DNA of 64,000 nucleotides from Nemophila menziesii (GCA_029959085.1 JARWIR010000024.1:16604296-16668295); one strand, 5' to 3'; shown: positions 23,066 through 33,659, counted from the stretch's first letter. Made by a program: numbers and translations. Notes: generated by a model not told the origin, from the sequence alone.

Positions 23066-24403
23066 GTGGACAATAATGCAGCAATAGTGGTGGGAATTAT
23101 TAATGATAGGGCTGAAATTGGAGTGCAAGGTCCGGGACATGAGGGGACACATGGTCTTGCCGAGGGGGGAGTAAAAGAAAAAAAATACGGAGGGGCATGT
23201 TACTACGGAGATAGGAACAAAAGAAAAAAAAAAGAGCAGCAGCAGGTTTTTGTTTCCGCTGCGGATCAGTCAGGTACTCAAGAAGCCTTGTCCGAAAATA
23301 ATAAAAGTGACCAGTGGGTGTCATTTAAGCGTGGTTCTGGGGGAACACTTCTTGAGGGAGTGGAATGTATGGGCTCAACAGACTTTGAAGGAGAAGGCCA
23401 ACCAAATGAATATGGTAGCGACGCAAGGCCATCTCCAGCATCGATAGAAGTAATTCCAGCAGACCCGGGAGAGGTTGACTCTTCAATGGTACCAGAAACG
23501 CAGCTGGAGGGCATGATAAAGATGAACTCATGGAGTTTGTTCCGGACACTGTGGAAGAGGATAGCCAGGTATGTTGCCAAACCTCTTTGTCAGTTTATTC
23601 TAAATTGTTTTTTTTATATGTGTACACAGAATAGGTATCGTAAAAGCTGGGGAGGTCTTCCTCAATCACTAAATATATTAGTTTGGAATTGTCATGGTGC
23701 CGCTTCAAATAATTTTCAGAGAGTGGTCTGTGAGATGATACGTTTGCATAAAGTTTGGCTAACGGTGATAGTGGAGCCTAGAGTTAGTGGCGAGAAGGCT
23801 AATGATATTATTCGGGGTCTACGCAAAGCGAATTCGGTAAGGGTAGAGGCGGAAAATTATAAGGGTGGTATTTGGCTACTTTGGGACAATTCAGATATTG
23901 GGGTGCGAGTACTTTCGGCTGGTAAACAGGTAGTTAATATTGAAGTCTCGCGCGCTAATTATGAGCCTTGGTTTTTTTTTGCTATCTATGCACGACCTAA
24001 TTCATCGGATAGGGATCCCTTGTGGGAAGCTCTTAATCAGACCTTTAGTAATATTGAGAAGTCGTGGTTGATAGCTGGTGATTTTAATCAAGTAGTGGAG
24101 GAAGTGGATAAAAAAGGAGGCGAACAAGGAGTTACGAGGAGGATAATCAAGTTCGAAGAGTGGCACCATTGGTGTGACTCAACAGATTTGGGATTCGTGG
24201 GTCCGAGGTTCACTTGGTATGATTCGTGGAATACTGGACATAGGATTTTACAAAGATTGGATAGGGCGTATGGGAATTCAGATTTTATATCACTCTTCTC
24301 TTCAGCAAAGGTGCTACATTTAGATAGAAGGCATTCAGATCATGCTCCTATTTTAATACAAGTATCGCCGTTCGAGCAAACTAATAATATAAAGAGATTT
24401 TGA
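23066..24403 (+). pseudogene. LINE-B ORF2 5' part: linker plus AP-like endonuclease
   Basis: A 445-codon open stretch. The first 200 residues are a hydrophilic linker with a KKKKEQQQ run. From about residue 203 the AP-endonuclease fold is recognisable: LNILVWNCHGAA (first catalytic block), VEPRVSG, the GDFNQVVEEVDKKGG loop and the terminal SDHAPIL box (about residues 425-431). The endonuclease nicks target DNA for target-primed reverse transcription. The ORF closes with TGA at 24401, before RT begins, so ORF2 is interrupted. Confidence 0.82.
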
Positions 24404-26160
24404 TTCGAGAATGCTTGGTGTTTAAATAAGAACTTTAAGTTGTTTGTGCAAGAAAATTGTGAAGGAAGAGATTATGATCTAGGATATAGTTTTATTAACT
24501 TAAAAGAATGTCTCCTAAATTGGAAGGAGGAAACCTTTAGGGATCTCAACAAGAAAAAAAAAGTCTGTTGGCGAGGTTAAAGGGTATTACACTTTCACTC
24601 CAACAATCGTACAACTCATCTCTTTTTGACCTAGGGAAAAGACTTCGAGAAGAATACCTTAGTGTGCTTGCGGAAGAAGAGATGATGTGGTTATAACGTT
24701 CTAAGGTAAATTGGGTTAGGTACGGGGATTGCAATACTAGTTTCTATCATCTAGCTACGCTAAAGAAGAATAAAAAAAATTCATCGGTTAAAAGATCGAA
24801 ATGGTATATGGGTTGAAGAGGAGGCGGTCTTGCGAGAGTTAATTCGAGATTATTTTGTCAATATTTATTCCGGTTTTAATCAGTGTGTGGGCCCCTACGC
24901 GTTACCTCATGGGAGAAAACTAGAAGAATGAGAAAAGGAATTAATGGTAAAGGAATTTACGGACGAGGAAATTAGTGGAGCGGTTTTTCAGTCTAATCCG
25001 AATAAGGCTCCAGGTATAGATGGAATTTCAGCAGCTTTTTACCAAAAGTGTTGGGAAATTGTTGGACCAGATATTTGTAAGATGATTAGGGAATCGTTAA
25101 GGGAGGGAAGAATTCCCACTAACCTTAATGGGACACTTATCCATCTTATTCCGAAGGTTGTGGATCCAGAAGTAGTAGGGCAGCTTCACCCTATTAGTCT
25201 TATCAACGTTCCGGTTAAATTTATCATGAAAGCTATGGTTAATCGAATTCAGCCACTGTTAGCTGAAAAGATCGGTCCGAACCAGAGTAGTTTTTTTCCG
25301 GGGCGGTATACTATTGATAATATGGTCCTAGTTCAGGAGATAGACCACCGAATGCAAACTAATACTGGAAAAAAGGGGTTAATGACGCTTAAGATTGATC
25401 TACCTAAGGCTTATGACATGTTAAGCTGCAGATTCATCGAGGATACATTATCTTATTTTGGATTTCCAGAAGCTTGGGTAAGGCTGATTATGTCAGCTAT
25501 GTCATCTAATAGAATGAGCGTGCTTTGGAATGGAGAACCTCTAGAAGCATTTACACCACAACGTGGAATTTGGAAGGGAGACCCTCTTTCCCCTTATATT
25601 TTTGTTTTATGTATGGAGAGACTATATATGTTAATTCAGGGACTTTGAGAAGGGGGGAATGGTTACCTATTCGCCTCCATCGTCAAGGACCCGAGATATC
25701 TCAAATGTTCTTTGCAGATGACTTACTTCTTTTTGCGAAGGCTACCGTAATCTAGGTGGACTTAATAGAAGAAGTATTGCGCGTTTTTTGTGAAGAGGTG
25801 GGACAGACTGTTAATGAAGAGAAGCCATTAATATACTTCTCGAAAAATGTGTCGAATGAGAGGGCAACAACCTTGGCGGAAAGGAGTGGTTTTCCGGAAA
25901 AAGACTCTTTGGGAGTATATCTTGGGACACCGATTCGTTTGCAAAGTTTTCCGAGAGGCTTTTTTCGAAGAGTAACGGCGAGTATGCAGAACAAATTACC
26001 TAACTGGAAGATCCAAAACTTGTCAATTGCGGGGAGGATTACACCCGCACATTCAGTTTTAGCAGCCATTCCGACTTACATTATGCAGACGATGAGACTT
26101 CCAGTGTATGTGTGTGAAGAAATTGATAGAATTGTGAGAGATTTCATATGGGGATAGTCA
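24404..26160 (+). pseudogene. LINE-B reverse transcriptase (broken)
   Basis: RT blocks appear in order over two frames: NKAPGIDGISAAFY (about 24998-25040), HPISLINVPVKFIMKAM (25186-25236), FFPGRYTIDNMVLVQEI (25290-25340), LKIDLPKAYDML (25390-25425), GIWKGDPLSPYIF (25565-25603), the catalytic MFFADDLLLF (about 25707-25736), then thumb motifs ending VRDFIWG at 26157. A frameshift falls between 25603 and 25700 and a stop at 25753. Canonical residues are still readable, including the FADD Asp pair, so decay is moderate. Confidence 0.82.
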
Positions 26161-26349
26161 GTGGGGTTATCATGGGAGACTTTGTGTAAACCAAAGAAAT
26201 TTGGGGGCTTGGGTCTGAAGAGCGCGCGTAACTATAATAAATCCCTTTCAGCGAAATTGGGGTGGAGGATTTTACGCAATGATCCGGCTTTGTGGGTATC
26301 GGCGTTTAAGAAAAAATATTTTTGAGAGGGATTTATCAATCGAGAGGTG

Positions 26350-26501
26350 AAGCCAACGGATTTTTTTTTTTTTTGTTTTGTTACATAGGAGAGCCACTTT
26401 GGACTCGGAGTCATTGACTCGGTTCGAACCTGCACCACTAGATTGGTAGACCAAGGCCCTGGCCAGTGAGCTAATCCCATCTGGTTAAGCCAACGGATTT
26501 T
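26350..26501 (-). mobile_element. tRNA-derived SINE inserted in LINE-B, with 15-bp target duplication
   Basis: A minus-strand SINE of about 122 bp (26486-26365). It starts taaccagatgggattagctc, with an A box (ttagctcactggccagggcc), a B box (ggttcgaacc) and a poly-A tail seen as a T run at 26361-26374. The direct repeat aagccaacggatttt is present at 26350-26364 and 26487-26501 without mismatch. LINE-B coding resumes after it. The perfect duplication shows that insertion is younger than much of the decay of the host LINE. Confidence 0.93.
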
Positions 26502-27836
26502 ATAATGTGTAAGAACATACTTTTTGGGAAAGAATTGTTGAAGGAGGGCGTAACGGAAGTGGAAGTGGGAAATGAAAGAATCTTTAGGTGGAAGTTTGAA
26601 AACTTAGGGGTTTTACGATGAGATCGGCCTACAATAAAGTGTTGATGGGTGAGGTGGATGCGAGTTTTAATTGGAACTTAATATGGAAATTAAAGTGTCC
26701 TCATAAAATAAAAGAAATTCTATGGAGAGTGTTATGGGACCGCCTACCCACTAATTGGAATCTTTGTGTTAGGGAGTGGAGGTGGATAGTTTGTGTCAAG
26801 AATGTAAAAGGGAGACGGAGTCGGCCACTCATTTAATCAGGTATTGTAATAGTTATAGTAGAATTTTAGCTAAAAGTATTGGGCTGTTGCAGGATAATAG
26901 TAATACAAGGGGGCGGACTGCAATTGTTTCTGCAATGGGACAGGACCAAGGGCCGCGCAGCAGCAGGTCCAGTGAAATGCGCCAACGAGCAGCAGCAGTC
27001 CAGAATCAAGGCGAGCAACAGGCGCTTGAGGAGCTGACCGAGACAGGGATGTTGCAGCAGCAAGTTGTATTAGGGCCTGGAGCAGCGGTTCGCAATCTGA
27101 CGCAACAGAACCAGGGGCCAAATGGCTCGGAATTAGAGCTGTTGGACTGGAAATCTTGGTGGACGAAGCTTCTAAGTGACAAGACAGTGTTTAATGGATT
27201 GGAAAAAAGGATCATCATGGTAGCGTGTGCATGGAAAATTTGGCTTGAGCGTAATGCTCGGGCTTTTGATCCGTTAACAAAACGTAAAGGAACCAATGAA
27301 ATAATTGCTGTGGCACGTTTCGCGGCCCGTGACTATGTAAGGGCGTGGGGACAAGAAAAGGACGGCGAATTAATAGTTTCGGCAAATAATATTCTTGTAA
27401 AATGGGTTAAACCATTGAATGGGTTTAAACTTAATGTGGATGGGTCTTTTGATGAGGTAAATCTGAGAGCGGGTATAGGGGGCTAGTTCGAAATAATAAG
27501 GGAGAATATCTAGAAAGGTTTGCGGGTCATTGCAATAGAAGAACACCTTTTGAAGTTGAATCTTTAGCACTTTTATATGGGCTGAAATTAGCGGTACATC
27601 GTGGTGTTAGTTCCCTTATTATCGAAGTGGACTCGAGTGAGTTGCATGCGCTAGTGAAGGGCGATGTGAACTCAAGAGCACCTTCGAACGATGTTATTAA
27701 GGATTGTCAAGATATTTTAGCAAGTAATGCTCATTTTGAACTCGTATGGGCTTACCGTGAAGCTAATACATGCGCGGATTGGTTAGCGAAACAAGGTGCG
27801 AATTGTCCAGGGGACCACTACGCTATATAAAGATCC
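26502..27836 (+). pseudogene. LINE-B zf-RVT and RNase H region
   Basis: After the SINE, the zf-RVT domain appears (AYNKVLMGEVDASFNWNLIW, LKCPHKIKEILWRVL, then CQECKRETESATHLIRYC at about 26800-26850). A Gln/Ala/Gly-rich, GC-rich linker of roughly 85 residues follows (about 26880-27130), before WWTKLLSDK. The RNase H domain starts at FKLNVDGSF (about 27424) and, after a frameshift and stop near 27483, ends with VDSSELHALVKGD and WAYREANTCADWLAKQG (27627-27800). It is more complete than the other LINEs in the window. The Gln-rich linker is unusual for a zf-RVT domain. Confidence 0.78.
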
Positions 27837-27984
27837 TCCATATGGTCTTTGGATGTTCCTCAATAGAGATAGAGTTGGCTGGGCGGTGCCCCGAGCACAT
27901 TTGAATAGTCTGTAGTTTTATTTTTGGAAGCTTGCTTCCGTTCTAGACCTCCATTGTAAAAAAAAAAAAAAAACATACAAATTA

Positions 27985-28249
27985 CATAAAAAAAGTTTCT
28001 CAAAACCAATTATTTAAGATGCAATATACATAAAAAGTTGTACAATATATACTCATGATTTTACCCAACGATATATCTTCACTTAGAAATTTTTCTCATT
28101 ATTTGTATGTGACATAACAGTAGTTTTATGAACTACTAGCTTCCATATGATAAAATAATATTCTTTTATTACTTACTTGGATCCATATAATATATATGTA
28201 GACATAATTCATAAAATTACTACTTTAATAAGTTCCGAAGGATTAATGA
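27985..28249. other. Short 3' flank of CYP81-c
   Basis: AT-rich DNA between the LINE-B tail and the stop codon of CYP81-c. The last 30 bases match the 3' flanks of CYP81-a and CYP81-d (attaatccttcggaactta on the minus strand), so they belong to the duplicated gene unit. Confidence 0.5.
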
Positions 28250-29814
28250 TCAATTGAGTTGAGAAAGAAGGTGTGTCATGGATGATCGTGGCGTATACAA
28301 TGCCTCTAGAGGCTTAACCTTCGGTAATGTTAGTCCATCCCCTTCTTCCAAGTCCACCAATTCAGGCCCAACTCTTTCCCAATCAAAGCATTGAATCAAA
28401 ACACCCAATGTCAAACTAAGAAACCTCATAGCCATTTTAGAACCAGGACAAGCTCTTCTACCCATTCCAAATGGAATGAACTTATAACCAAAGTCTGATC
28501 CCAATTCATACTCTTCAAATCTTTCTGGAATGAATATGTCAGGTTCTTCCCATAGATTAGGATCTCTATGAATCGCCCAAGCGTTCACTAATAAAGTTGT
28601 ACCTCCTGGAATGTTGAACCCTGCTATGGTGCAATCTTTAGACGAAAAATGAGGTAGGAGAAGTGGTCCAACAGGAAATAACCTAAGTGTCTCGTTGATA
28701 ATACAACTTAAATAAGGTAATTTTTGAAGATCCGAATCCTCTAGCAAACGACCTGGTGCCACAATTTTGTCTATATGAGTTCTTGCTTTCTCCATTACAT
28801 CAGGGTTATTTAACAATAGTGTCATTGCCCATTGCAAAGTAAGAACTGAAGTTTCTGTTCCTGCATTAAACATTATCTACGTACACCAATGCAATAATGT
28901 GATGTTAATCTTAAGTGTCAAAATAACTAAAAAAATGGATATATTAATAGGCTTACAAATATCATTCCCTTAATTATGTCATCTGTGTAATATTCAGGCT
29001 CAGCTTCTTGTAATGATAAATAAGCTTCGATTAAAGTTTTCACTTGTTCACCTGAACACGGACCATCTCTCTTTTTTCTAGCTTCATCAACAATACCCTG
29101 CAAAAAAGTGTCTCTTTTTCGTTGCATTTCCATCAGTTTCCTTTCAATGCTTCCAAAGCCTATCCACCTCAAAAAGGGAAAGTAATCACAAGGAACTATC
29201 AAAACACTTGGATTAAACAAGTTATATGATTCCGTCCATTCTTTCCCAGAAGCCATCTTCATCACCACCTTGTAAACCAATTCCAAGAACAAAGAATGCA
29301 AATTTATTCTTCGTTTTCCTCCTTCAAAACTCGAATATAGTTTTTGTACCGCAAATCGTACTCCTTCTGTTCGAATAGGAGCAAAATTGTGGAGACTAAA
29401 GGAGGAAAAGGCATGGATGTTGGAGACACGGCGAAGATTACGCCAATGCTCGCCATAGGGAGAGGACCCGAGGGTTGTGTGGTTATAGCCAAAGATCTTT
29501 GTAGCTAGAATTTTGGGGCGGTTCGCAAAGATAACATCATTCTTAGTGAAGCATTCTTCAACGATTGAAGGTGAGGACACTAACAGAGTTGGATTTGAAC
29601 CAAAACGTAGATAAATAATGGGACCGTACTTTTTACTGAGAGCTTCAACGAAACGATGTAGGGATGTTTTGATAAGGTGGAGATGGCCAATTATTGGTAA
29701 ACCTGGTGGACTTGGGGGTAAGTTTTTCTTATTTGTGGAGAAGAGTCTAAGTGTGATAAAGATGGAGAAGCTGGAGAAGATTACTACTAGTAAATAATAC
29801 CAAATTATCTCCAT
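28250..29814 (-). CDS. CYP81-family cytochrome P450 (CYP81-c)
   Basis: Exon 1 is 29814-28957 (286 codons) and exon 2 is 28876-28250 (208 codons plus stop), giving 494 residues. The join KGMIF-IMFNAG is phase 0 with an 80-bp GT-AG intron. Features: N-terminal membrane anchor (about 4-25), NLPPSPPGLP hinge (31-40), C-helix WRNLRR (Trp124), I-helix AGTETS (291-296), [18 protein letters not shown] with Cys429. Exon 2 is about 83% identical to that of CYP81-a by hand count (35 differences in 208). All motifs are canonical, so it is probably an active monooxygenase of unknown substrate. The region from IHAFSSFSLHN to LHSLFLEL is almost identical to CYP81-d. The terminal residue is Asn, unlike the Met of the three other copies. 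Confidence 0.9.
28877..28956 (-). other. Intron of CYP81-c
   Basis: 80-bp GT-AG intron. The donor is GTAAGC and the acceptor ends GTACGTAG before ATAATG. Same position and phase as in the paralogs. Confidence 0.85.
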
Positions 29815-29900
29815 GTTTTGATCTTGCCAACATCATGAATAGCAGCTATAAATATATTCATGGATCCACCAACCCTAAAGCGTCAAGACAAATTATGTGT
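29815..29900 (-). promoter_or_regulatory. Putative core promoter of CYP81-c
   Basis: A TATTTATAG box on the minus strand (about 29847-29856) lies some 35-40 bp before the ATG, the same spacing as in CYP81-a. The upstream block with caccaaccctaaagcgtc (29877-29894) matches the CYP81-a upstream region. Function is inferred from conservation only. Confidence 0.4.
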
Positions 29901-30160
29901 CTAGTATTGGGGAAGTAGGATTGTTTCGTAGTCAAGAGTTCGGGGTAACACCCTTGATCGTTACGTTGATCGTAGTCTGAACCTCCGGATAAGATTGGAT
30001 GGGTTTGTGTCGTACATCTGTTTCTTCTGATTGACACATTTGACTCTCTAGCTATGATAGTACGTAAGTGATTGATAATTGATAAACCACACAATAAAGC
30101 TGACACATAATGTAACAGAATTATTTCAATGAAAGAACCTAAATAAATAAAAGGGTGAAT

Positions 30161-30306
30161 GCCCATTAACCACCTGCCACCTTAGTCACTTGCCCATAAA
30201 AGGCACTTAAGGTAAATATACCTTAATGCCCTTAGCCCAATAACCACCTGCCACCTTAGCCACTTGCTCATAAAAGGCACTTAAGGTAAATATACCTTAA
30301 TGCTTA
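30161..30306. repeat. 74-bp tandem duplication
   Basis: Two direct copies of a 74-bp unit containing taaccacctgccacctta and aaaaggcacttaaggtaaat begin near 30161 and 30235. Part of the unit (cttgcccataaaaggcact) recurs perfectly inverted at 31367-31386, so the pair may be one arm of an element that ends near 31455. Confidence 0.75.
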
Positions 30307-30370
30307 CTGCTGTCGACTGCTGCTGCCAAAGGCGAGTAGTGGACTTGTGCAAGTACAATTTTTGTCAAGG

Positions 30371-30855
30371 GCGAGTAATGGGAGTGTTTCCCACAACTCG
30401 TGCAAATACACTTTTGTACTGTATGGGTTAATGTTGAGTAATGGGAGTGTTTCCTACAACTCGTGCAAGTACACTTTTGTACTGTATGGACTAATGTTGA
30501 GTAATGGGAGTGTTTCCCACAACTCGTGCAAGTACATTTTTGTACTTGTGGACTAAATGTTGAGTTCTGGGATAGATTCCCACAACTCGTGCAAGTACAC
30601 TTTTGTACTTGTGGGCTAATGTTGAGTAGTGGGAATGTTTCCCAGCACTCGTGCAAGTACACTTTTGTACTTGTGGGTTAATGTTGAGTTATGGGAATGT
30701 TTCCCACAACTCGTGCAAGTACACTTTTGTACTTGTGGGCTAATGTTGAGTAGTGGGAATGTTTCCCAGCACTCGTGCAAGTACACTTTTGTACTTGTGG
30801 GCTAATGTTGAGTTATGGGAATGTTTCCCACAACTCGTGCAAGTACACTTTTGCC
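30371..30855. repeat. 62-63 bp minisatellite, eight units, each with a hairpin
   Basis: Eight head-to-tail units start gag(t)...tggga and contain a perfect stem-loop caagtacactttttgtactt-like core (8-bp stem caagtaca/tgtacttg, loop cttt) plus a second short stem gggaa-tgt-ttccc. The last four units alternate two variants (gagtagtggg...cagcac and gagttatggg...cacaac), which makes a 124-bp dimer that was itself duplicated. A partial unit precedes at 30333-30370. No coding role is supported. It lies about 550 bp upstream of CYP81-c. Confidence 0.88.
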
Positions 30856-31021
30856 GCTTCATCATTTGCTTTTTTATTTTTTAATATGTTTTGTTTGCAT
30901 AAATCAATCAATGTATGGCACTATGTGCTCTCTAGCATCCAACTCAGTAACATGCTTAATTACGCGTTTTTCTATTTTATAATTCAAAAAAAAAAGTGTA
31001 TCTATATCTACAGTAATTAAT

Positions 31022-31490
31022 AAAAACTTAAAGAGATTATAAATTCGCTAATTTACTTGGGTCGCAGCGAAAAGAATTTTTCAACATCTGCAAAAATAAA
31101 TTAAGAAATAATTACCAAAAAATATGATTGTTAGTATTTAAACATTTAAAATCCAATTTCAAATAAATTACCAAAAACGTAAAATAATAATTAATTTTGA
31201 ATTATATTAAATAATAATTATATGATATATATGTTGATTATTATAATATATAATTTTCACCAGTGGTTAACGCTTTAATCAAGCCAACTCTTTGCCCCTT
31301 ATAGTCTTTGAAGGAGGGAAAATTTGGAGACGGCTGTTGGGGTGGGTAAAATAGGAAAGAAAAAAAAAGGAGTGCCTTTTATGGGCAAGAAGAAAGCGGC
31401 AGGGGTGAGGAGGCATTAATTATAATTTGAGGTGTTTCTTGGGCAATAATCCTAAATAAAATTAGTCTTTATTTAAGTTTTATTTTTTTA
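31022..31490. other. AT-rich stretch with right arm of an inverted repeat
   Basis: No gene seen. The segment 31367-31455 is the inverted counterpart of 30130-30206: agtgccttttatgggcaag pairs over 19 bases without mismatch, followed by weaker pairing of ggcaggggtgagg with cacctgcc. This suggests an element of about 1.3 kb enclosing the minisatellite, with ends not resolved. Confidence 0.45.
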
Positions 31491-31627
31491 ATGCCTAATA
31501 GAACAATTATTTATAGAAAATATCCCTTTTATATTTTTTATACCTATACTATCCTTATTATTAAATATATTATTTTATTTTTAATACAATATTTATTTTT
31601 AAATCTTAAACAAATAATAGGGTATTT

Positions 31628-31772
31628 CCACCACCACCACCACCACCACCACCACCACCACCACCACCACCACCACCACCACCACCACCACAACCATCAC
31701 CGCCTCCACCATCACAACCACCACCACCACTACAGCCACCACAACCATCACCACCACCACCACCACCTACTA
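31628..31772. repeat. Imperfect CAC/CCA trinucleotide microsatellite
   Basis: A run of about 20 pure cac triplets (31628-31690) is followed by 80 bases of interrupted triplets (cat, caa, tcc, tac). It makes a poly-His reading frame on the plus strand and a poly-Gly frame on the minus strand. Neither is supported as a gene. Confidence 0.9.
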
Positions 31773-31782
31773 CTAATTTCAT

Positions 31783-32253
31783 CACACGCGCGCGTCTGTG
31801 AAATTTTTTTAAAATCGCCATAACTAATTCAAAAAAAATCAGAAAAATCGAAAAAAATCATATTTGGATAAATCAAATTAATATTTACGTCTATGATTTT
31901 TTTCGGAATTTTCTGAATTTTCTGAATTTTTTGATTTTTTTGATTTTTTTTAATTCGCAGAACATGGAATTCCATGTTTTAAACATGGAATTCCATGTTT
32001 TAAACACTGAATTTCGTGTCTGCGGAAAACAAATTCCTTATATCAAAACATAGAATTCCATGTTTAAAACATGGAATTCCATGTTCTGCGAATTACAAAA
32101 TTCAAAAAAATAAAAAAATTCAAAAAATTCTGAAAAAAATCATAGACGTAAATATTAATTTGCTTTATCAAAATATATAAATTTTTTATTTTTTTGATTT
32201 TTTTAGAATTAGTTATGACGATTTTAAAAAAATTTCACAGACGCGCGCGTGTG
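31783..32253. repeat. 471-bp near-perfect palindrome (foldback element)
   Basis: The outer 18 bases cacacgcgcgcgtctgtg (31783-31800) are the exact inverse of 32236-32253. Moving inward, both arms carry gaaattttttt, an aactaattc block, tttacgtctatgattttttt and ttcgcagaacatggaattcc in mirrored order. The arms are about 215 bp with indels in A/T runs and a central loop of about 45 bp (near 32010-32055). Each arm contains two copies of the smaller palindrome acatggaattccatgt. No coding capacity. It resembles a foldback MITE; the flanks 31480-31560 and 32300-32375 pair weakly as outer arms. Confidence 0.85.
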
Positions 32254-33065
32254 TTTATTAGTTTTTGTTTTGTTTTTTTTCTAATTTCTTTTTCTTAATT
32301 GTTAATTATAAGGGTAGTTTGGGATGAAACATTTTTCTATAAAAAATCTTATTCTAGGCATCTTTTTTTAAATAAGTTTTTTAATAGGCATTTATCTCTA
32401 ATTGGCTCTTATTTTTATCTATCTAAAATTAGTTATCAATTTATTTTAAATATGAAATTCAAAATATAATAGAATTTATTAACATGGTTTGTTTTATTTA
32501 ATTAATTATCTGATCCACTATAATATCTATTTATAAGAGAAAAAACATAAAAGAATAGAACGATTAGAAGAAAAGAACCAACACTTTATTTGTTTCTTTA
32601 TTTGCATTTCACATAATACACAAAATACAATATCTGAAGCGGTGGTGAAAAAAAAAACTTTTCTTCCATGTTAGAAGATCCATGATCGAACAATTTCTTT
32701 ACTCCGATTTCCGCTACTCTTCAAGAAGTAAACTCAATTAAAACCATTTATCATTTAATTAATATTTAATTATATATTACAGTTTTTTGTTCAAGAAATT
32801 TTAATTTTTTAATCAAACTGTTTTATCTTATATGTTATAAGTATATTAGGGTACAACATATATTTTATGCCAAATTATTAAACAAATGTTGTTTTTTGTA
32901 AAACCAAAATGCATTTTGTGGGATTTGAACTCAGACCATTTATTCTAGTGATAAATAGTCTAACAAGATATACTACCTAAACTCTTTGATGATAAATAGA
33001 GTACCTGGAAATACATTGTAGTTTCGAAATATGTTTTTTTTTCTAATCAATTTTGGGTATTTTTT
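32254..33065. other. AT-rich intergenic DNA, no gene seen
   Basis: Contains poly-T tracts and a short gggatttgaactcagacc segment near 32920 that looks like a decayed tRNA-type B box, without the rest of a tRNA or SINE. Nothing else is supported. Confidence 0.4.
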
Positions 33066-33092
33066 TTTCTTAATTTTTCTATATGTAGAAAA

Positions 33093-33659
33093 ATGGTGTG
33101 GACACGATCCTGGGGATCACGAGCATCAAAGTTCGACTTACTGACAAAGTACAGATGGTTCCACAGGAACGTAAGAATTCCTAATGGACCAAGGGTTCAT
33201 ACACCAAAAGTTGCAAGAACACCGAGACAAAAAAAAAATTTAGACAACGACATCGAAGCACTCCGCTATATGAAGGCACCTAATCATACTATATTGAATA
33301 ATGTAGTAGTTGTGAACAAGTTGATTCAAGATATCATTAATTGGGGTGATATCATATATGATGAACACAAGGTTTATGTTCTTTACAATACTTTGCCAAG
33401 AGAAATTTGAAGGAATCTCAGAATCATATGGAAGGGGGAGTTTGCGGAGGACTATGTTCATGGAAGACAAGCTACATAACAGTGGCTAGTCTATGCTTTG
33501 ACTGAATCTAACTTGTGGAGGCATTATAATAGTTACACTAGGTCGGACCAGTGCAACGTTGAGATGCATTCTCGAAATGTGGATAGATATTTTCCAGTTA
33601 GACTCTATGAGGAAGTGAACTTTGAGCAGTCAATTCCTAAGTTAAGATTTTGGGTGTGA
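33093..33659 (+). pseudogene. Unrecognised reading frame with two in-frame stops
   Basis: A single frame runs 189 codons from ATG at 33093 to TGA at 33657, broken by a TGA at 33408-33410 and a TAA at 33477-33479. The residue composition looks coding (Trp, Tyr, Arg and charged residues well mixed) on both sides of the stops. Segments include WTRSWGSRASKFDLLTKYRW near the start and SNLWRHYNSYTRSDQ after the second stop. A T-rich tract ending tatatgtag lies just before it and could be a splice acceptor. No domain was recognised. It may be the last exon of a dead host gene or part of an unidentified transposon. Confidence 0.4.

Larger units (their letters stand above)
21418..27984 (+). mobile_element. 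LINE-B: nearly full-length but inactive plant L1 retrotransposon
   Basis: The element spans ORF1 (gag-like), an endonuclease/RT/zf-RVT/RNase H ORF2 and a poly-A run (27958-27973). A candidate target duplication, aaacatacaaaatta (21418-21432), recurs after the tail as aaacatacaaatta (27971-27984) with one A fewer. This places the 5' end near 21433. Stops and frameshifts in every domain (for example after the zinc-knuckle His at 22535 and after DFIWG at 26157) make it incapable of autonomous movement. It separates CYP81-b from CYP81-c. A SINE is inserted at 26365-26486. Confidence 0.85.

Noticed and set aside
23278..23580. Minus-strand frame over the LINE-B linker
   Set aside because: Shadow of the plus-strand ORF2, which carries recognisable endonuclease motifs.
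26776..27486. Independent host gene for a Gln-rich protein
   Set aside because: Its start contains LINE zf-RVT cysteines and its end the LINE RNase H start, so it is part of LINE-B.
30297..30662. Minus-strand Cys-rich 21-residue repeat protein
   Set aside because: It comes from 63-bp units of the minisatellite. The neighbouring units are 62 bp and shift the frame, so there is no selection for coding.
30371..30855. CRISPR-like array
   Set aside because: Units are contiguous with no unique spacers, and the genome is a plant.
31491..31823. Reading frame with a long poly-His run (and poly-Gly on the other strand)
   Set aside because: It is produced by the CAC trinucleotide microsatellite; flanking codons are AT-rich noncoding sequence with no start context or domain.
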